A stretch of 64,000 bases of DNA from Cylicocyclus nassatus (lineage: Eukaryota > Nematoda > Chromadorea > Rhabditida > Strongylidae): NCBI GenBank assembly GCA_958299035.1, contig CATQJL010000112.1:55533140-55597139 (forward strand), read 5' to 3'. A program made the translations under genes and the position numbers. Numbering within the stretch: the first letter of the stretch is position 1; the number at the start of each line of letters is the position of its first letter. Below are positions 34,002 through 45,960 of this stretch, piece after piece. The notes under the pieces are model-generated. The model ran no database searches and was not told the origin of the DNA. It saw only the letters and a program-made list of their open reading frames with translations.

Positions 34002-34110
34002 ATCATTGCTTCCAACAATTTTTACGGTTTCAACGGTTTGAATAAAGCCTCCAGCTAAGCGCTTCTAATATTTCTGCATCCTATCATCTGTCTTATGCTG
34101 ATGTCTACAT

Positions 34111-37100
34111 TTGGTCAAGTTCTGGGATGAAAATACCTAAGCAGTAAATTACAAATTCTCTCTCTTACATAAATTTATAGCTATTGTCCGAGGTGGAGTA
34201 TCTTAACATAGTGCCGTCAAAATTGGTGCAGTAATCATACAGAAAGTCAACCGCATGGCGGCAGTTATTTTCTAATGTATGTATGGACATATGTGTGCTG
34301 TACGTGTGCTTGGTGTTTGCGTATTAAATATGATAAAATTCACACGTACAAGCAAGATGGCTCTTTTTGCTAGCGATTTCGTGTTAAATTCAATGTTTCT
34401 TAGGAGCTGGCGCTTCCAGGAAGCTGAAAATTTACCGATGCATTTCTGAAGGCCTGTAGTATACGATTGCCTATGTGACAACAGCGCAGCATCGCTTTTT
34501 TGGAACTTTGGAGTTTTTTTCTTGGTTTTCAGCACAAAAACTATACAGCACGTCGCATATGAATGTCTCATGTGGAGTGTATATGCGTGAGCAAGTTTAG
34601 GATCAGGTAAGTCTCTTTGAACAAAGATATATATTTTCGATTTTCAAGCATACGAAAGTTCTCAAATTTCGGCCTTTAATTCGTATTTGGTGAAGCTGAT
34701 CGAACACGTACACGGCATCTTGTACAGCTTGCTTTACTATATCGAACGGTATCCTGAGATTCTCATAAGAACTCAGAAGCGTGCGACTTATTGCGGCACA
34801 AAGTCAAAATTGAAAAAACTTGGGAGACAACCTAATATATTGATTGTAGCTTATCGCTAACTCTACTAACCAAATAGCGTATGTAACAAGCGAGGGAGCA
34901 TATGGCCGTAGAAGGAAACCGTCTTTGTAATTATATTTCAATCCAAAATAACCTTTAAATGCAAGCACTTAGAATTACTTAATACATGATCCTTGCACTG
35001 AAGTTTGTAAAACCGCAACAAATCTCTTCTTTTATTCTAGATAGATTTCGGCATCCGTTAGAGCAGCATGCTCTGCAAAATGATGTCCAAAATTTCTCAA
35101 CTTTGATCCCCGCGAAGTTTGAGGCTGAGTGATGAAGTCGAAATCTCGAAAAGAAATCAGTGCTACAAATTTTTAGAAGTGTTACTGTGAATTTCAGAAA
35201 GCTGCACTCTTCGAAAATTTTCAAAAATCTAAATGTTCTTATCTCGGTTTTGGTTTTCCAATCTTGTATCTGCAAACTAGCTCTTGTGTAAGACTAAAAA
35301 CTTACAGTTGTACTTTTGAAGCCCTGTAGTATACAATCAACCATGTAAAAACTAAGCATTGCTTTTGCGAAAGTATGGAAACTTTTGTCTTCGCGGCTTA
35401 TAGCCCCAGGAAAGATAGAGCAACTATTTATGAGCAATTCTATACATTGCTCATGCATGAGCTAATAAGAGATCTATAGCATTTTTTCTGAGAGAAACTC
35501 TTACTTTTTTCTCTGCTTTCCCGGCATCTTTCTAGGTTTTAGCTTCAAACTTCTCTCGAACCAAATAGTTGGTGTAAATTTTCAACAACTTTTAGAGTAC
35601 AACTTCCTCTTTTGAATAATACCCAAAATCTTCTATAACAGCCTATAGGATAAATATTCGTTGCAGTTTTGACATACTTTGATGAGAGAATGATGCAACA
35701 ACAACGTAATAGTGATCCGAGCGATAGTAAGCTTCACGAACTTAAAGAAAATAAGTCAAGTTCCGGTTTTTGCTCTTCGAAAACAAGCATCTCATTGTCC
35801 TGATTTCGGTCGAAGTTTTAACTTTAATATCCTCATTGTTTTGATTACACAGAGAAATTATACAAAGATATTATTTTTAGACGTGACTCTTATGGACAAT
35901 ACAGTAAGTTTTTATACGCGTCATTTAACGTGACTTTCCAAAATATCAGATGTACTGCGAATTTTTTCCGAGAAGTATATCGCCACACACCCCTTTCCAA
36001 ACTCTCTTTCTCCATGAGATTACGGCAAGATTCGATCATTCCTTTCTTGTCTATATGATCCACGCGTTGGGGCGAATTTTTTGAACAAATTTTTTTGAGT
36101 TCCAATGTTCGGAGAAGACACCACCGTTTATGGACGCTGAAGTTTCATGAGGTTTAATTTCAGGAGAATACCGAGAATTATTTATGATTTTTGGACCACA
36201 TCCTGAATGAGTAGTATGGTCATCTCCGAGCTATGAGTAGGCTACACTGAAGTTGGCGCAAGTATTCGATCTTCATAATTTTCTTCCCCTGAATCGCGTA
36301 TCGCCTTTTTGCACTGATGATCTGCTCCTTGGAATATAACCAAACTCATACTTTGAAACTCAAGTTCGATGGGTTGAAGTAATTTTGTGATGCAAAATGA
36401 GTCATTTTGTAATTGACAAATACTAAGAGAATGCACTGCATACTTGGCTCGGATAGATTCGAAATGCTCGTACTGAAAGTATTATCATTTTTCACTCCCG
36501 TTCAAGATCTAAGGTATCCTACAAGGTTAGCTAGAACTTAAATCTCCATAAAAAATGTTGTTGTTCAGAGCAGATTGCTTACTCGATCAACTTGCATAGC
36601 GACATGGGAATAGTTTCTTAAGTCTGTATTAGATTGTGTGCTTGTGATAAAAAATTCCGGTAACTGAATGCAGAACTTACAGTGCAAATCAAACTTAATT
36701 TATATCAATAGCATCAGTGTTCGCTGGGTTATCTGAAAGTTAATCCTACGATGGGCGATCGCTGCTTTGTTACGTACTGTCGATCTGAGTTGAAGCCATT
36801 CAGTATGTTACCTGAGACCCTCGATGAGGTTAAAAAAATGGTTTTCACCTTCTGATCGCGTTTTTCTGACAGCTGTGCTTAAGTGCGCGGTATATTATCT
36901 GATGTTAGAATGTTTTGTGCAAACACACTAGCTCAGTCCTTACAGTAACGTCTATAAGGTATGTTGTTTGACTCGTTCTATGAAGCACCTTATCTTCGCC
37001 GCATCCTGCTTACTCTACACACAAAGATGAAAGGATTGCGTAACAGGAGAAAAATCGAGAAATTAGTCTTCTCATTTACTGAACCCTTCCTAATAAATAT

Positions 37101-37570
37101 GAGCTAACATCATAGAAATTTCATTAAGTTCAAGAAAGGTGTAAAGGATTGAAGTTATAACATAGCTGTAAGGCCCATTTGTGTATTGCTTCTTCGGGAA
37201 GTTTATAGAGTGGGGACTACGTGTAAACAATCTTCAACTTATGCAAGTAAATAGCGGTTGATTAAATGTCTAAATGTTGTTGTTCTCATAGGATGTCATG
37301 GTACGAGAAGAAGAATTGCTATTCAGTATAGAAAACCGACGAATCCATTCACTTGGTACCGAAACAACTTGTACCCAAGACAACGAGTCCCATCTAAACC
37401 TGTGTAGAGTATTTTCTTTTGTTGTTCATGATAATATTGTGCTGCCTACAAGTTCTGAAACAAGTTTGCGCAGAAACTATATGATTCAATGTTTACTAGG
37501 GTAATCAAAAATCTAGCTAATGTTTTTAATCTCCTTTTTCCCTCTAAATACAAGAGAAAGCCAGTAGAAG
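34111..37570. other. Spacer between duplications; diverged MITE remnants
   Basis: Contains two decayed relatives of the palindromic MITE at 60.3 kb. One covers about 34.44-34.84 kb and ends GGGAGACAACCTAA followed by TATA. The other lies around 35.32-35.37 kb (CCTGTAGTATACAATCAACCATGTAAAAACTAAGCATTGC). The remainder is AT-rich with no convincing gene. Confidence 0.5.
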
Positions 37571-37572
37571 CT

Positions 37573-37755
37573 ATGGAAGTGAGTAGACAAGAGTTTGTCT
37601 AGAACTTCTTAGCGATAAGTAATGCAGGAGGAGATGACAACGATGAAGAATGGGCGATGAAGCTGTTCGAGCGAATCAGAAAAGATCCGTCAGTGCCAGC
37701 AATTTTCAAAATTTTTTCCGGGTTGAGTGTAATGTACAATTTCTTACTGTGCTAA
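37573..37755 (+). pseudogene. Unknown coding exon, copy B (one in-frame TAG)
   Basis: Sixty codons starting MEVSRQEFV, then TAG at 37600-37602, then NFLAISNAGGDDNDEEWAMK, LFERIRKDPSVPAIFK and a stop. Apart from the single TAG, one step from CAG (Gln), the frame is clean. The acidic NAGGDDNDEEW part is deleted in copy A. A further stretch at 37835-38098 also stays open here. I do not recognise the protein. Confidence 0.45.
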
Positions 37756-39784
37756 TAACGATTTCTCCTCGAACACTCGTTGCTAGCAACCGCAATCTTC
37801 GAAAAGAGAAAGAGTTCTTGCCCGCGAGTAGCAGTTGTCCGTATCAATGACATCAGAAGCGATGGTCACCCTTTTTTGGTTGATCTCACACTCCCTCTGT
37901 CCTTTATGTTCTACTGCTGTTCTTTCTTTCGTTACTCAACATTATAAACTTGCAAAATCTGTGCCTTATGATCCCTTGCAACAAAGAAATTTGATTGCAG
38001 AAATTTCGTTACAATTAATGGAATTTCGAAACATGAAATTCATCTGTGCTGTTTACATTAAAGCGATTGACAAGCAGCTGAATGCTTCGTTATCCTGAAA
38101 ACTTGCATTGATCCTTTCTGCTGCGAAAAAATGCGGCGGCTAGATTGGTCCGCTTCCATGTATGGCTATAACGTTGTATAATGGATACCAGTCCAGCATT
38201 CCCCTGGAATTTTGAGACAAGAGGGATTGTTATGATGACGAGGAGAGGGAGCAGAGGTCGAGAGCGCTAGGTTGGCGACAACGAGAAAATTGTAATTGCT
38301 GTGTGGAAAATGCAACCACGCGCCAAATTTATTAAAATGTGCGAGAACTGATCGTGACAAAAGCATTTTTGGCTTGAAGTGTTCTACAATGCACATGTAT
38401 GATGAAAGCTTATCAAACTTCTACCCTGGCACTGTTCCCATAATTTCTTGCTGTTTATCTTATTCACCTGTATAACTCTTTACATCACTACGTGACCGAG
38501 AGCGCATACATTCCAATCATGCAACTTTCGAAAAAAATAGCAGTGCTAATTCTACCCAACACATTTATTTTGCACAATGTACGCTGTATAAGGTTTCACG
38601 TGCGAAGGTAGACCGGAACATCACACAAAAATCTCTTTAAAATGTAATTCGCTCTGTAAAAATCTCACTTTTCTCTCGAAAGGACGAGCGTTTAAGCCAG
38701 TTTGTCGCGGAAGGGAGATGTACACCGTTCCGCAGAACATAGCACAATTTAGGAAAGTTTTATCCGTTTTTGGTCAAGCAAAATTTGATTTGATGAGATT
38801 TATTTAGAGTGCAATCGCTTGTTTTTTTTTCGAAAAGGTAAGCGTGTGGGCAGACATGGTCTTGTAAGAGGGTGACGTACAGCGTTGCGCAGAACAGAAC
38901 GCTTTTGATCAAAGTATTATCCGCTTTTGGGCAAACTTTGAGAAAATAGCCAAAATCGCTTTTGAGAGCAGCTGCTAGGCATACACAGGCTGATGAAGTG
39001 GAGACTCAATTTAAAAATTTGTATGTTTTCAAAACAGTACTTATCTATGGATTTGCCCAACTCGCTTGCTAGCGGCTCGTACGATCGCTACTTTTATGTA
39101 AGCTGCGGTTCATATATTATACAACACCCTTTATCTTGAAGTTCCGGATCTTCTGGAAAAAAATAGCAAGAAACCGCTGGTACTATGTGAAATGGCCTAG
39201 TCTAGATAAAGCAGCACAAAAATAAAAATCGATCCAAAAACTAGGACTGATTTTGCACCATTTACCAATTTTGAGATTTATAATTCTCAATCAAAGCTGC
39301 AATCTTTGGCATCCGCAACGTGAAGCTCGAAATGGTTTTGGATCCAGTACTTTTCAAATATAGCGTTTTTCTTGAGTCACACTCTGGTCAGCTCGTACCA
39401 AAGCATTAAGATTATGTTATCTAGATAGATGCGTGCTGCTCGAAAAAATACTTGCGTACTCGTTGAGTTTTTGTTCAGTTATGAACCTGCCCAGAGTTAC
39501 ACCATTTACCTTAAAACTCGGCTTCTGCTGAATATAGTCCAAACGCCGGCATCTTAGCGTAGCCATTTGTTCACGCGCAGATCTTACCACACAACCTCAG
39601 CAAGACGCTGTGCATACACCTTTAGGGCCAGGCGGGTGTTGTAGGGAGGGCGAGAGAAACCGGGCAATGCTGGCTAGTCGGTGCTCGGCACAACAGCTTC
39701 GGCAATTTATTTAGATATCAACTCCCCGCTAGTTTCAAAACACAGATACGACACTTTCTACGACATTTCACAGATAGATTGAGT

Positions 39785-40015
39785 TTAAACTACAAGACTG
39801 GAACAAAATATAAAAACAACTACCAGACAGGCGATGAAGAAGCCATTGTTGGTTGTGTTTAACAAATTGGCGGCAATTCTGAATAACGACGGCAATCCTG
39901 TTGGCACGCAGCATCGCGCACTTGAAGCAGGATTACCGTCGCCATTCAAAATATCTGGAGGACGGTAACTAGGCGGAGAGTAGGGGGTTTGGGGAGGTTC
40001 AAGAACTAAAGCCAT
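39785..40015 (-). CDS. Hypothetical small single-pass membrane peptide
   Basis: 76 residues. It has a proline-rich start (EPPQTPYSPPSYRPP), a CC pair, then a C-terminal hydrophobic segment (NGFFIACLVVVFIFCSSLVV) ending at the stop, a tail-anchor-like layout. The homologous frame in copy A keeps the hydrophobic end but is disrupted upstream. It could be the last exon of a longer minus-strand gene. No upstream exon was identified. Confidence 0.35.
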   Translation of the reverse strand: MALVLEPPQTPYSPPSYRPPDILNGDGNPASSARCCVPTGLPSLFRIAANLLNTTNNGFFIACLVVVFIFCSSLVV

Positions 40016-41737
40016 CTCAGTGACTTCAGTGGTTCAAAAACCACCTAACTAAAAGTTCGCCCTTCCACTTCACACAAATTTTTCGTAATCTTCGATACAT
40101 AGTTCCCACTCCCCTACACACCTACACGCCAAAATTGGTGTCATATCACATTTTCTTCGCTGTAAAAAGCCTTTTGTTTATTTTGAGGCACGCTTTTGAA
40201 ATCTCGCGCTTTCAGGGAGAGCATATTGGAGCGGGAATTTGAGCTTTTTGCAGATTTGAGATCGATGGGACAATGATAAAATCGCGATGTTTCCAGAAGG
40301 CAGAATAAGAGCTCTGCGGGTGAGTGATTTAAGGAAGGGGGGGGGGGGGAGGGGGGAGTCTGAGACTTGGTGTGTGTATGACTTACATGACAATAGCGAT
40401 GGGATAAGTATTGCGCTGAATTGAAGGGCTGCAGAAATTTGTTGTGTTAATGGATGTGCACTTGCCCCCTCGAATTTTTTTACTTGGTTGATTTTGTTTA
40501 TTTTAAACAAAAATCAGTTCCAGATTGCTTTGGATAAACAGATTTTTCCATTTTTTGAAATCGATGCCGAAAGATCTGAAGCTAAAGTTACATTATTTCG
40601 GGAGCCTTTTCCGAACCCAGCAAAAGAAATCTCTTTGCTTTTGCCCCCATACTATATCCAGCCTAACTGGTAAGCCACTACCGAGCACTGCAGTTAGTCT
40701 CTAATATCAAACTTTCATTGTGTTCTTAAACTGTATAGACGAATAATTTGGGTAATCGTTGTCCTTCGACTTAAAGAAACATGCACTGGCATATACACTG
40801 GCATATGCACTGGCCCGTGAAAATATGAATTTTGCAAGCAAGCAACAAAAGTAATTGTCCGACTTGTATTTAAGGCGTATTAGCTGTGATTAGTAAAATC
40901 TGCATTATTAATAACGTCACATGTTCATTAATGACGACCGTAAGATGGTGTCAACATATCAGTCATACCGTGCAAAATACGCGACTTCAACTGATTACAG
41001 GATCAGAAATAAAAGCAACTTTTCAAGGTGGTGAAGTGGGGTGCAAACTAAGCAAGGTGATAGAAGCTTATATTAGGTCGAGTCAAAAGTACTGAGAACT
41101 AACTCTACATGCTTTCCAAGCTTCCAGCAAATCGTGAATAATAGAGAAGTGAAGAGTAATTAGCTTAGTCTTTTTTTTCAGGTCTTTCCAGCAACTATGC
41201 TATCAAGCTATTATTTCTAATAACTGCTGAAAAATTCCCCTTTCATACAGTCCTCGCCTTCTGCAGCTTTAGCTAATCGTCACAACTTTTGTTTCATAGC
41301 TGGACATGATAACATAGTAATAGACAAGCTATTTCTGGTGCAAATCTAATTTGGGTTTTTTCAAGCAGTCACAAGTCAAGCCAATTTGGAAGCCTTCGAT
41401 TACAAATTTGCATGAAATGAAGATTCATCAAATTCTATGAAATCCTGAAGACTCAAAACTTAAAACTCAATTATCACTATAGTTTGACTTTGCAAATTTT
41501 TCAAGCACTGTAGATTTTGAAGGTAAAAGGATTTGTGTGCGAGCGTCTGCTGTTATTTCAGCAATTTTTGCAAAGTTTCAGAAATAAAATACAGTGATGG
41601 AAGGAGAAAGAAAAGCTAAGTTGATAAGATAGATAAGATAAGCTGTTCAAGATACTTGTCAATCAGCATTATACCTGATCTGAGTGTGGTTCTAACAAGA
41701 AAAGTAAACTTTTTGTACTTTCAACATTACCCTGGCC

Positions 41738-42462
41738 AGAACTCAGTACAGCTGGCACCGGGTCAAGCTGGATATCGTTTTTAGGGCGGAAAGCAAAGGG
41801 GATATCGTTTCTACAGGGGCCGAGGCGGAGAACTGCCGCAAAGATGCTGCCGGCATGCCACCGGCATGCCATTGGCAAGCTGTCCATCAACAAACAAAGG
41901 CGTTGTTTTCAGCCAAAACGCAATAGTATGACACCAAATTTGGTGCGTGCATGCGCGTTGGTGGACCGGAACTACGGGCCAAAAATTTATGAAAACTTAT
42001 GTGAATGAAAGCTGTGCCTAATTTTTTCTGAATTAGCTGGCACCGTGCCAGCTGGGTGCCAGCTGAGCTGGCACCGTCACTTTGCTCACATAAGTTTTCA
42101 TACTTTTTTACATAAAATGTATCTACATTGTAAAAGATTACATACGGAGAAGAAACAGTTTCATAATGTTCTCTTTTCAGCGTTTTGTAGCAATTTGAAA
42201 ACCACTCGGCCCGCTCCGCAGTCGAAAAATCGGCTTTTTCTGCTTCTCAAGGTGTGATTCGACCACTTAAAAAGCTCAGAAAGCTGTGAAAAGTTCTTTC
42301 ATGAAATCAAAAATGCATGAAAACACTACGACATTTTTTTACATAATATAAAAATGATGACGGATTTTCAAAAGAGGTCAAAAGGAACTTCGTACGAAAT
42401 TTTTAATATCAAACGGGACTTCGTTTTGAAATTTCCCTGGTGCCAGCTCGTGCCGAGCCCTG
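41738..42462. mobile_element. hAT-like MITE, copy 3
   Basis: 725 bp flanked by a perfect 8-bp duplication, ACCCTGGC (41730-41737 and 42463-42470). The termini are CAGAACTCAGTACAGCTGGCACC and, inverted, CAGGGCTCGGCACGAGCTGG. The homologous position in copy A (TACCTTGGCATATGC, about 31703) is uninterrupted, giving an empty site. GCTGGCACC repeats several times inside. No transposase. Confidence 0.9.
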
Positions 42463-44068
42463 ACCCTGGCATATGTAAGCTAAGGAGAAAAGCCAAATCC
42501 GTACATCTATCACACTTCAGGGCGCTTGTTACCTATACACATCCTTCTAGAGACTGAGACAATACATAAGGCTAAAGCTCAAACACACAATGACGTATAA
42601 TAAAATAGAACCTTTTCGATTATCTGGGACAGATGGAAAATTCGAGCAAACGTCCCAGTGCATCTATCCTAATTAACTTTCTCATCAAATATGCGATAAA
42701 AAGAAGTATCTATTCGTTGAACCTCAACAATAGCATAAAGGACACTCTGATGCACTATCTCCTGCACATCCAAGCATCAAGTAATGGTGAGTATTTTTTT
42801 GATCTACATCTTTGCAAGAAGACTTTTTTTGAAGATGATCATACACTAAAATATCGTAATGGCAGCTGCGGGTGTCATGGCAGGCATCTCGCTTGGTAAG
42901 TTCTAGAAGTATGAAATTGTCATACATGTAATTACTACCAATAAGGTGCATATTGAAGCACTGCCCATTTTGTATTCAAAAAACTACTATAAAGACCACT
43001 TATTCAAGTTTCGCTAGCTAATTTCTAGCCATGTTTACCATCACAATTTTGCAGACCAAAAGAGCATGCAAGAATTGGTTGATTATATCAACATGCTCAA
43101 TCCTTGTTTAAGCTGAATTGCCATAAAGCAATATCTACAGCAGGTGATCACTTCTTAGCTTTTTTGAAGCACATTTTTGAGGCTGGCACCTCTACGAAGG
43201 GATTTAAACCATGGTTCATTGATCCAGAATACTTGGAATTGAACAACAAAATTTGTTATAAAGGTTCCGACTAAATTCGCGGCAGGGCAAGATGATAGTG
43301 ATATCTCAGACAGGTGGCTTTACATAGACTTGATTGGCTGTTTTTTATCGAGTATGAATTTAAACTGATTCAGCTTTGATGCGCGCGAGAAGTGACTTGA
43401 ATGTAAATCCATAAAGCTCGTTCGCGATAGCGCAATTGCGATGAGGTATTCCAGAAAGCGGATACTTTATACCATAGAATCACACTCAAACTTCAGGATC
43501 AGGCTGGGCAGTCCCAGCAGCTTCGGTCAGTCAAATAGATTGTGCATCTCTTCCTGACAGAATCAGGTTCAAATAATGGCGATGGAAATCTTGCATTTAC
43601 TATTGCTATAGAAGCTACTGTCTGCTACAGATGTCCTGTCTTGTTGCATGAACTGCAAAAAATACGACGATCCGTAAGATTTCTATGAATTGAATATTTA
43701 CGAAAAAGTATAAAGTGAACTTTCTGTGTAACTTTTGTCGTATATCGTTAAATGCTTCTACTGCACTCAGAATAGGTGTCATCACGTTTTAGATGTGACG
43801 TGAAAGTATTCGAAGTTACATGGAATTTGTTTTGGGGGATTATACAATCAAAAGATGAAGGGTCAGTGCTATTGCTATTGAGACTCTCCGACTTGCCGGT
43901 TTTAGAATGCGTGCAAACAGTATGCATTTCCTCCATGTGCTCGCAGCAAAAAAGGGTATGAAATATAAACTTTGTAAAGATGAAGAAACGTTGCTGGTGC
44001 CAGAAGAGCGGGAAGGGTGCTTGCAAGTCTACGAGATGACATACGATAAGGATAGAATATATGGTAAG

Positions 44069-44827
44069 TGTGGCGGCTCGGTGGGCCCTAAGCACCTAGA
44101 CTTACCCGAGACACCCGCACGCTCGCCCGCTTAATACATACGACGCAGCCTATCCTACTAGTTACCCTAGCGCGTAAGAGACAGTATTAAATTACTAACG
44201 TTTTATCCTTATGACACAAAACAATTCAAATAGACAAAAAGAACACTAAACTAAAAACAGATTACTACTACTGCTAAGGACTAAACTACTAAACATAAAA
44301 CTCAACACGGGACGAGCTGCCCCATCCCGTGCTACCGATGCGCACGACTATAAACGCAAATAAGAAATATGCTCCCGAGGCTTCACCAATACAGATCCGC
44401 CACGCGTCGCCGGATACCAGGCGCGACAGCCTCTCCGCTCCCAAGGTTCATAAGATATCAAATCCCAAAGGTTTCAAAAGTAGCTCGTCCAAAAGAATCC
44501 CAAATTGCTCTTCGATCCAATATGACTTTCTATCTGCTCGACCGCTAACGCAAAGAAACATCAAAAGCGGGAGCTAACTGCCAGGCACGAGCACAATGGA
44601 AAACATACGAAAAGATTATCGATCGAAAACGAAAGCGAACAGACGCTGCAATGAGGCGCCGCCGCTATATATAGCCTTTTGGCTGGCAACGCGCCAAGGC
44701 GAGGAGAGGTCCAGCGGCGATTGCGGCGAACGTAAGAAAGTGCCGTTATCGTCGCCGTGTAGCGCGGCAGCAACCAGTGCTCCCGGCCTCCTACTTCTAG
44801 GAGCGCTCGCATCGCGGAGCCGCGATA
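44069..44827 (-). repeat. 3' LTR of the BEL element
   Basis: In element orientation it begins TATCGCGG (TG mutated to TA) and ends CCGCCACA. It contains GCGGCGCC and a TATATATAGC block that may be the promoter. Near-identical to 51892-52648. Confidence 0.92.
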
Positions 44828-44840
44828 CTCCCCCCAGAAG
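44828..44840 (-). promoter_or_regulatory. Polypurine tract
   Basis: CTTCTGGGGGGAG on the minus strand sits directly before the 3' LTR, as required for plus-strand priming. Confidence 0.75.
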
Positions 44841-45960
44841 CAGTGGGCTTGGGCGTTCGAGAGGTGGTTACGTGATAGCACCGGGGATCTGCGGTTAATG
44901 CCTTTAGCCGAAAATTTTGGATGACAAAGCGAAAAAGAAATAAAGGTCATTCATCGGTAGCACAGTAAGAGCGCGTCGAAAGTAAATGGATTGAAGATAA
45001 CCCGTCCCGTGCCCATCAACAAGCATACTTCAAGAGCGCACGAAGCGCATCCAACAAACAACACAAAAAATTCACAAAATCAAGTAATCATAATCGGATT
45101 GTGTCTGGGTAGTAGGCTGCTCGCTACTCGTAACTGACGAGGACCAACGTTGTTGAGGTAGGCAACAAACACAGTTGATTTGACGGGCCAAACGTGCTAC
45201 CATGTTGGTAAGTACTATAACACATAAACTTTGCGAGGCCAAATGAGCTTAGATGGAACAGTGCTTGCCGTTCAGTGACCATCGTCAGTGGTATTCTGCC
45301 ATCACGGCTACTGACCCTTCCACATTCTATCGCCTGCAACTCTAAATGAAAATTAAGGCACGCGCGAACGCGAAATGACTACACACAAGAGCGCAAGGGA
45401 TAGTTTTCCTCCCCGATGGTCTGGGGCTTAGCATGCTGCAACCTTTTTACGCCGGTGTTAGTGTGGCAAAAACAGCTGTTTTACACAAGAAACGCAAAAA
45501 TGGACGTAGTCCAGCCTCCCGCGGCCACATGGGCAGTCTTAGGATATGTGCGCGACGCGCTAGCGATGTTCCTACGTTTACAAAAAACGAATGAAAGGCG
45601 TGCCACAAAGGCTAGCTCCAATATTCAAAAGGTGCAGCTACGGTCAAAAGCCAGGTTAAGCGCGGCAAATCAAATGAGCTGCGTGATCTGCAACACAGAG
45701 GGACAAATGCAAAAGGAAAAGTAAAAGTTACAAAAAATAGATGGAAAACCAAAACTTTTACTTACTCTTACCTACACTGTCCTCTACACGCGCGTCACGA
45801 TCACTCATAGTAAGTTGTCAGTTTAGATGGTACGGAAACAGCATTCTCGTTGCACACAGACAGATGGGAAGCGCCGTGCGTGGGAACCTAAGTACGCAAA
45901 ACAACAGGAAGAAAAGCAAAAATACAAGAAAAATGAAAAAATTGTAAAAGGTATAGAAGA
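44841..45960. other. BEL interior between gag and the 3' LTR, no pol
   Basis: About 1.1 kb where pol would normally lie. No reverse transcriptase, integrase or protease motif is visible in any frame. Apparent frames here are short and unlike known proteins. It is best read as 3' UTR left after loss of pol. Confidence 0.6.

Larger units (their letters stand above)
26388..34110 (+). repeat. Segmental duplication, copy A
   Basis: Colinear with 37.57-53.48 kb when the insertions are removed. It starts at CTATGGAAGTGAGTAGACA and ends after the cathepsin pseudogene near CTAAGCGCTTCTAAT. Order in both copies: unknown coding exon remnant, AT-rich spacer, small membrane peptide frame on the minus strand, cathepsin B-like gene. 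Many substitutions and indels separate the copies, so the duplication is not recent. Copy-A-specific: a palindromic MITE at 27.85 kb and extra repeat DNA at 29.25-29.7 kb. Confidence 0.9.

Noticed and set aside
44329..44950. Frames on both strands in the BEL LTR and the same ones at 52.15-52.75 kb
   Set aside because: They lie inside the duplicated LTRs, have no motif, and are a by-product of GC-rich non-coding sequence.
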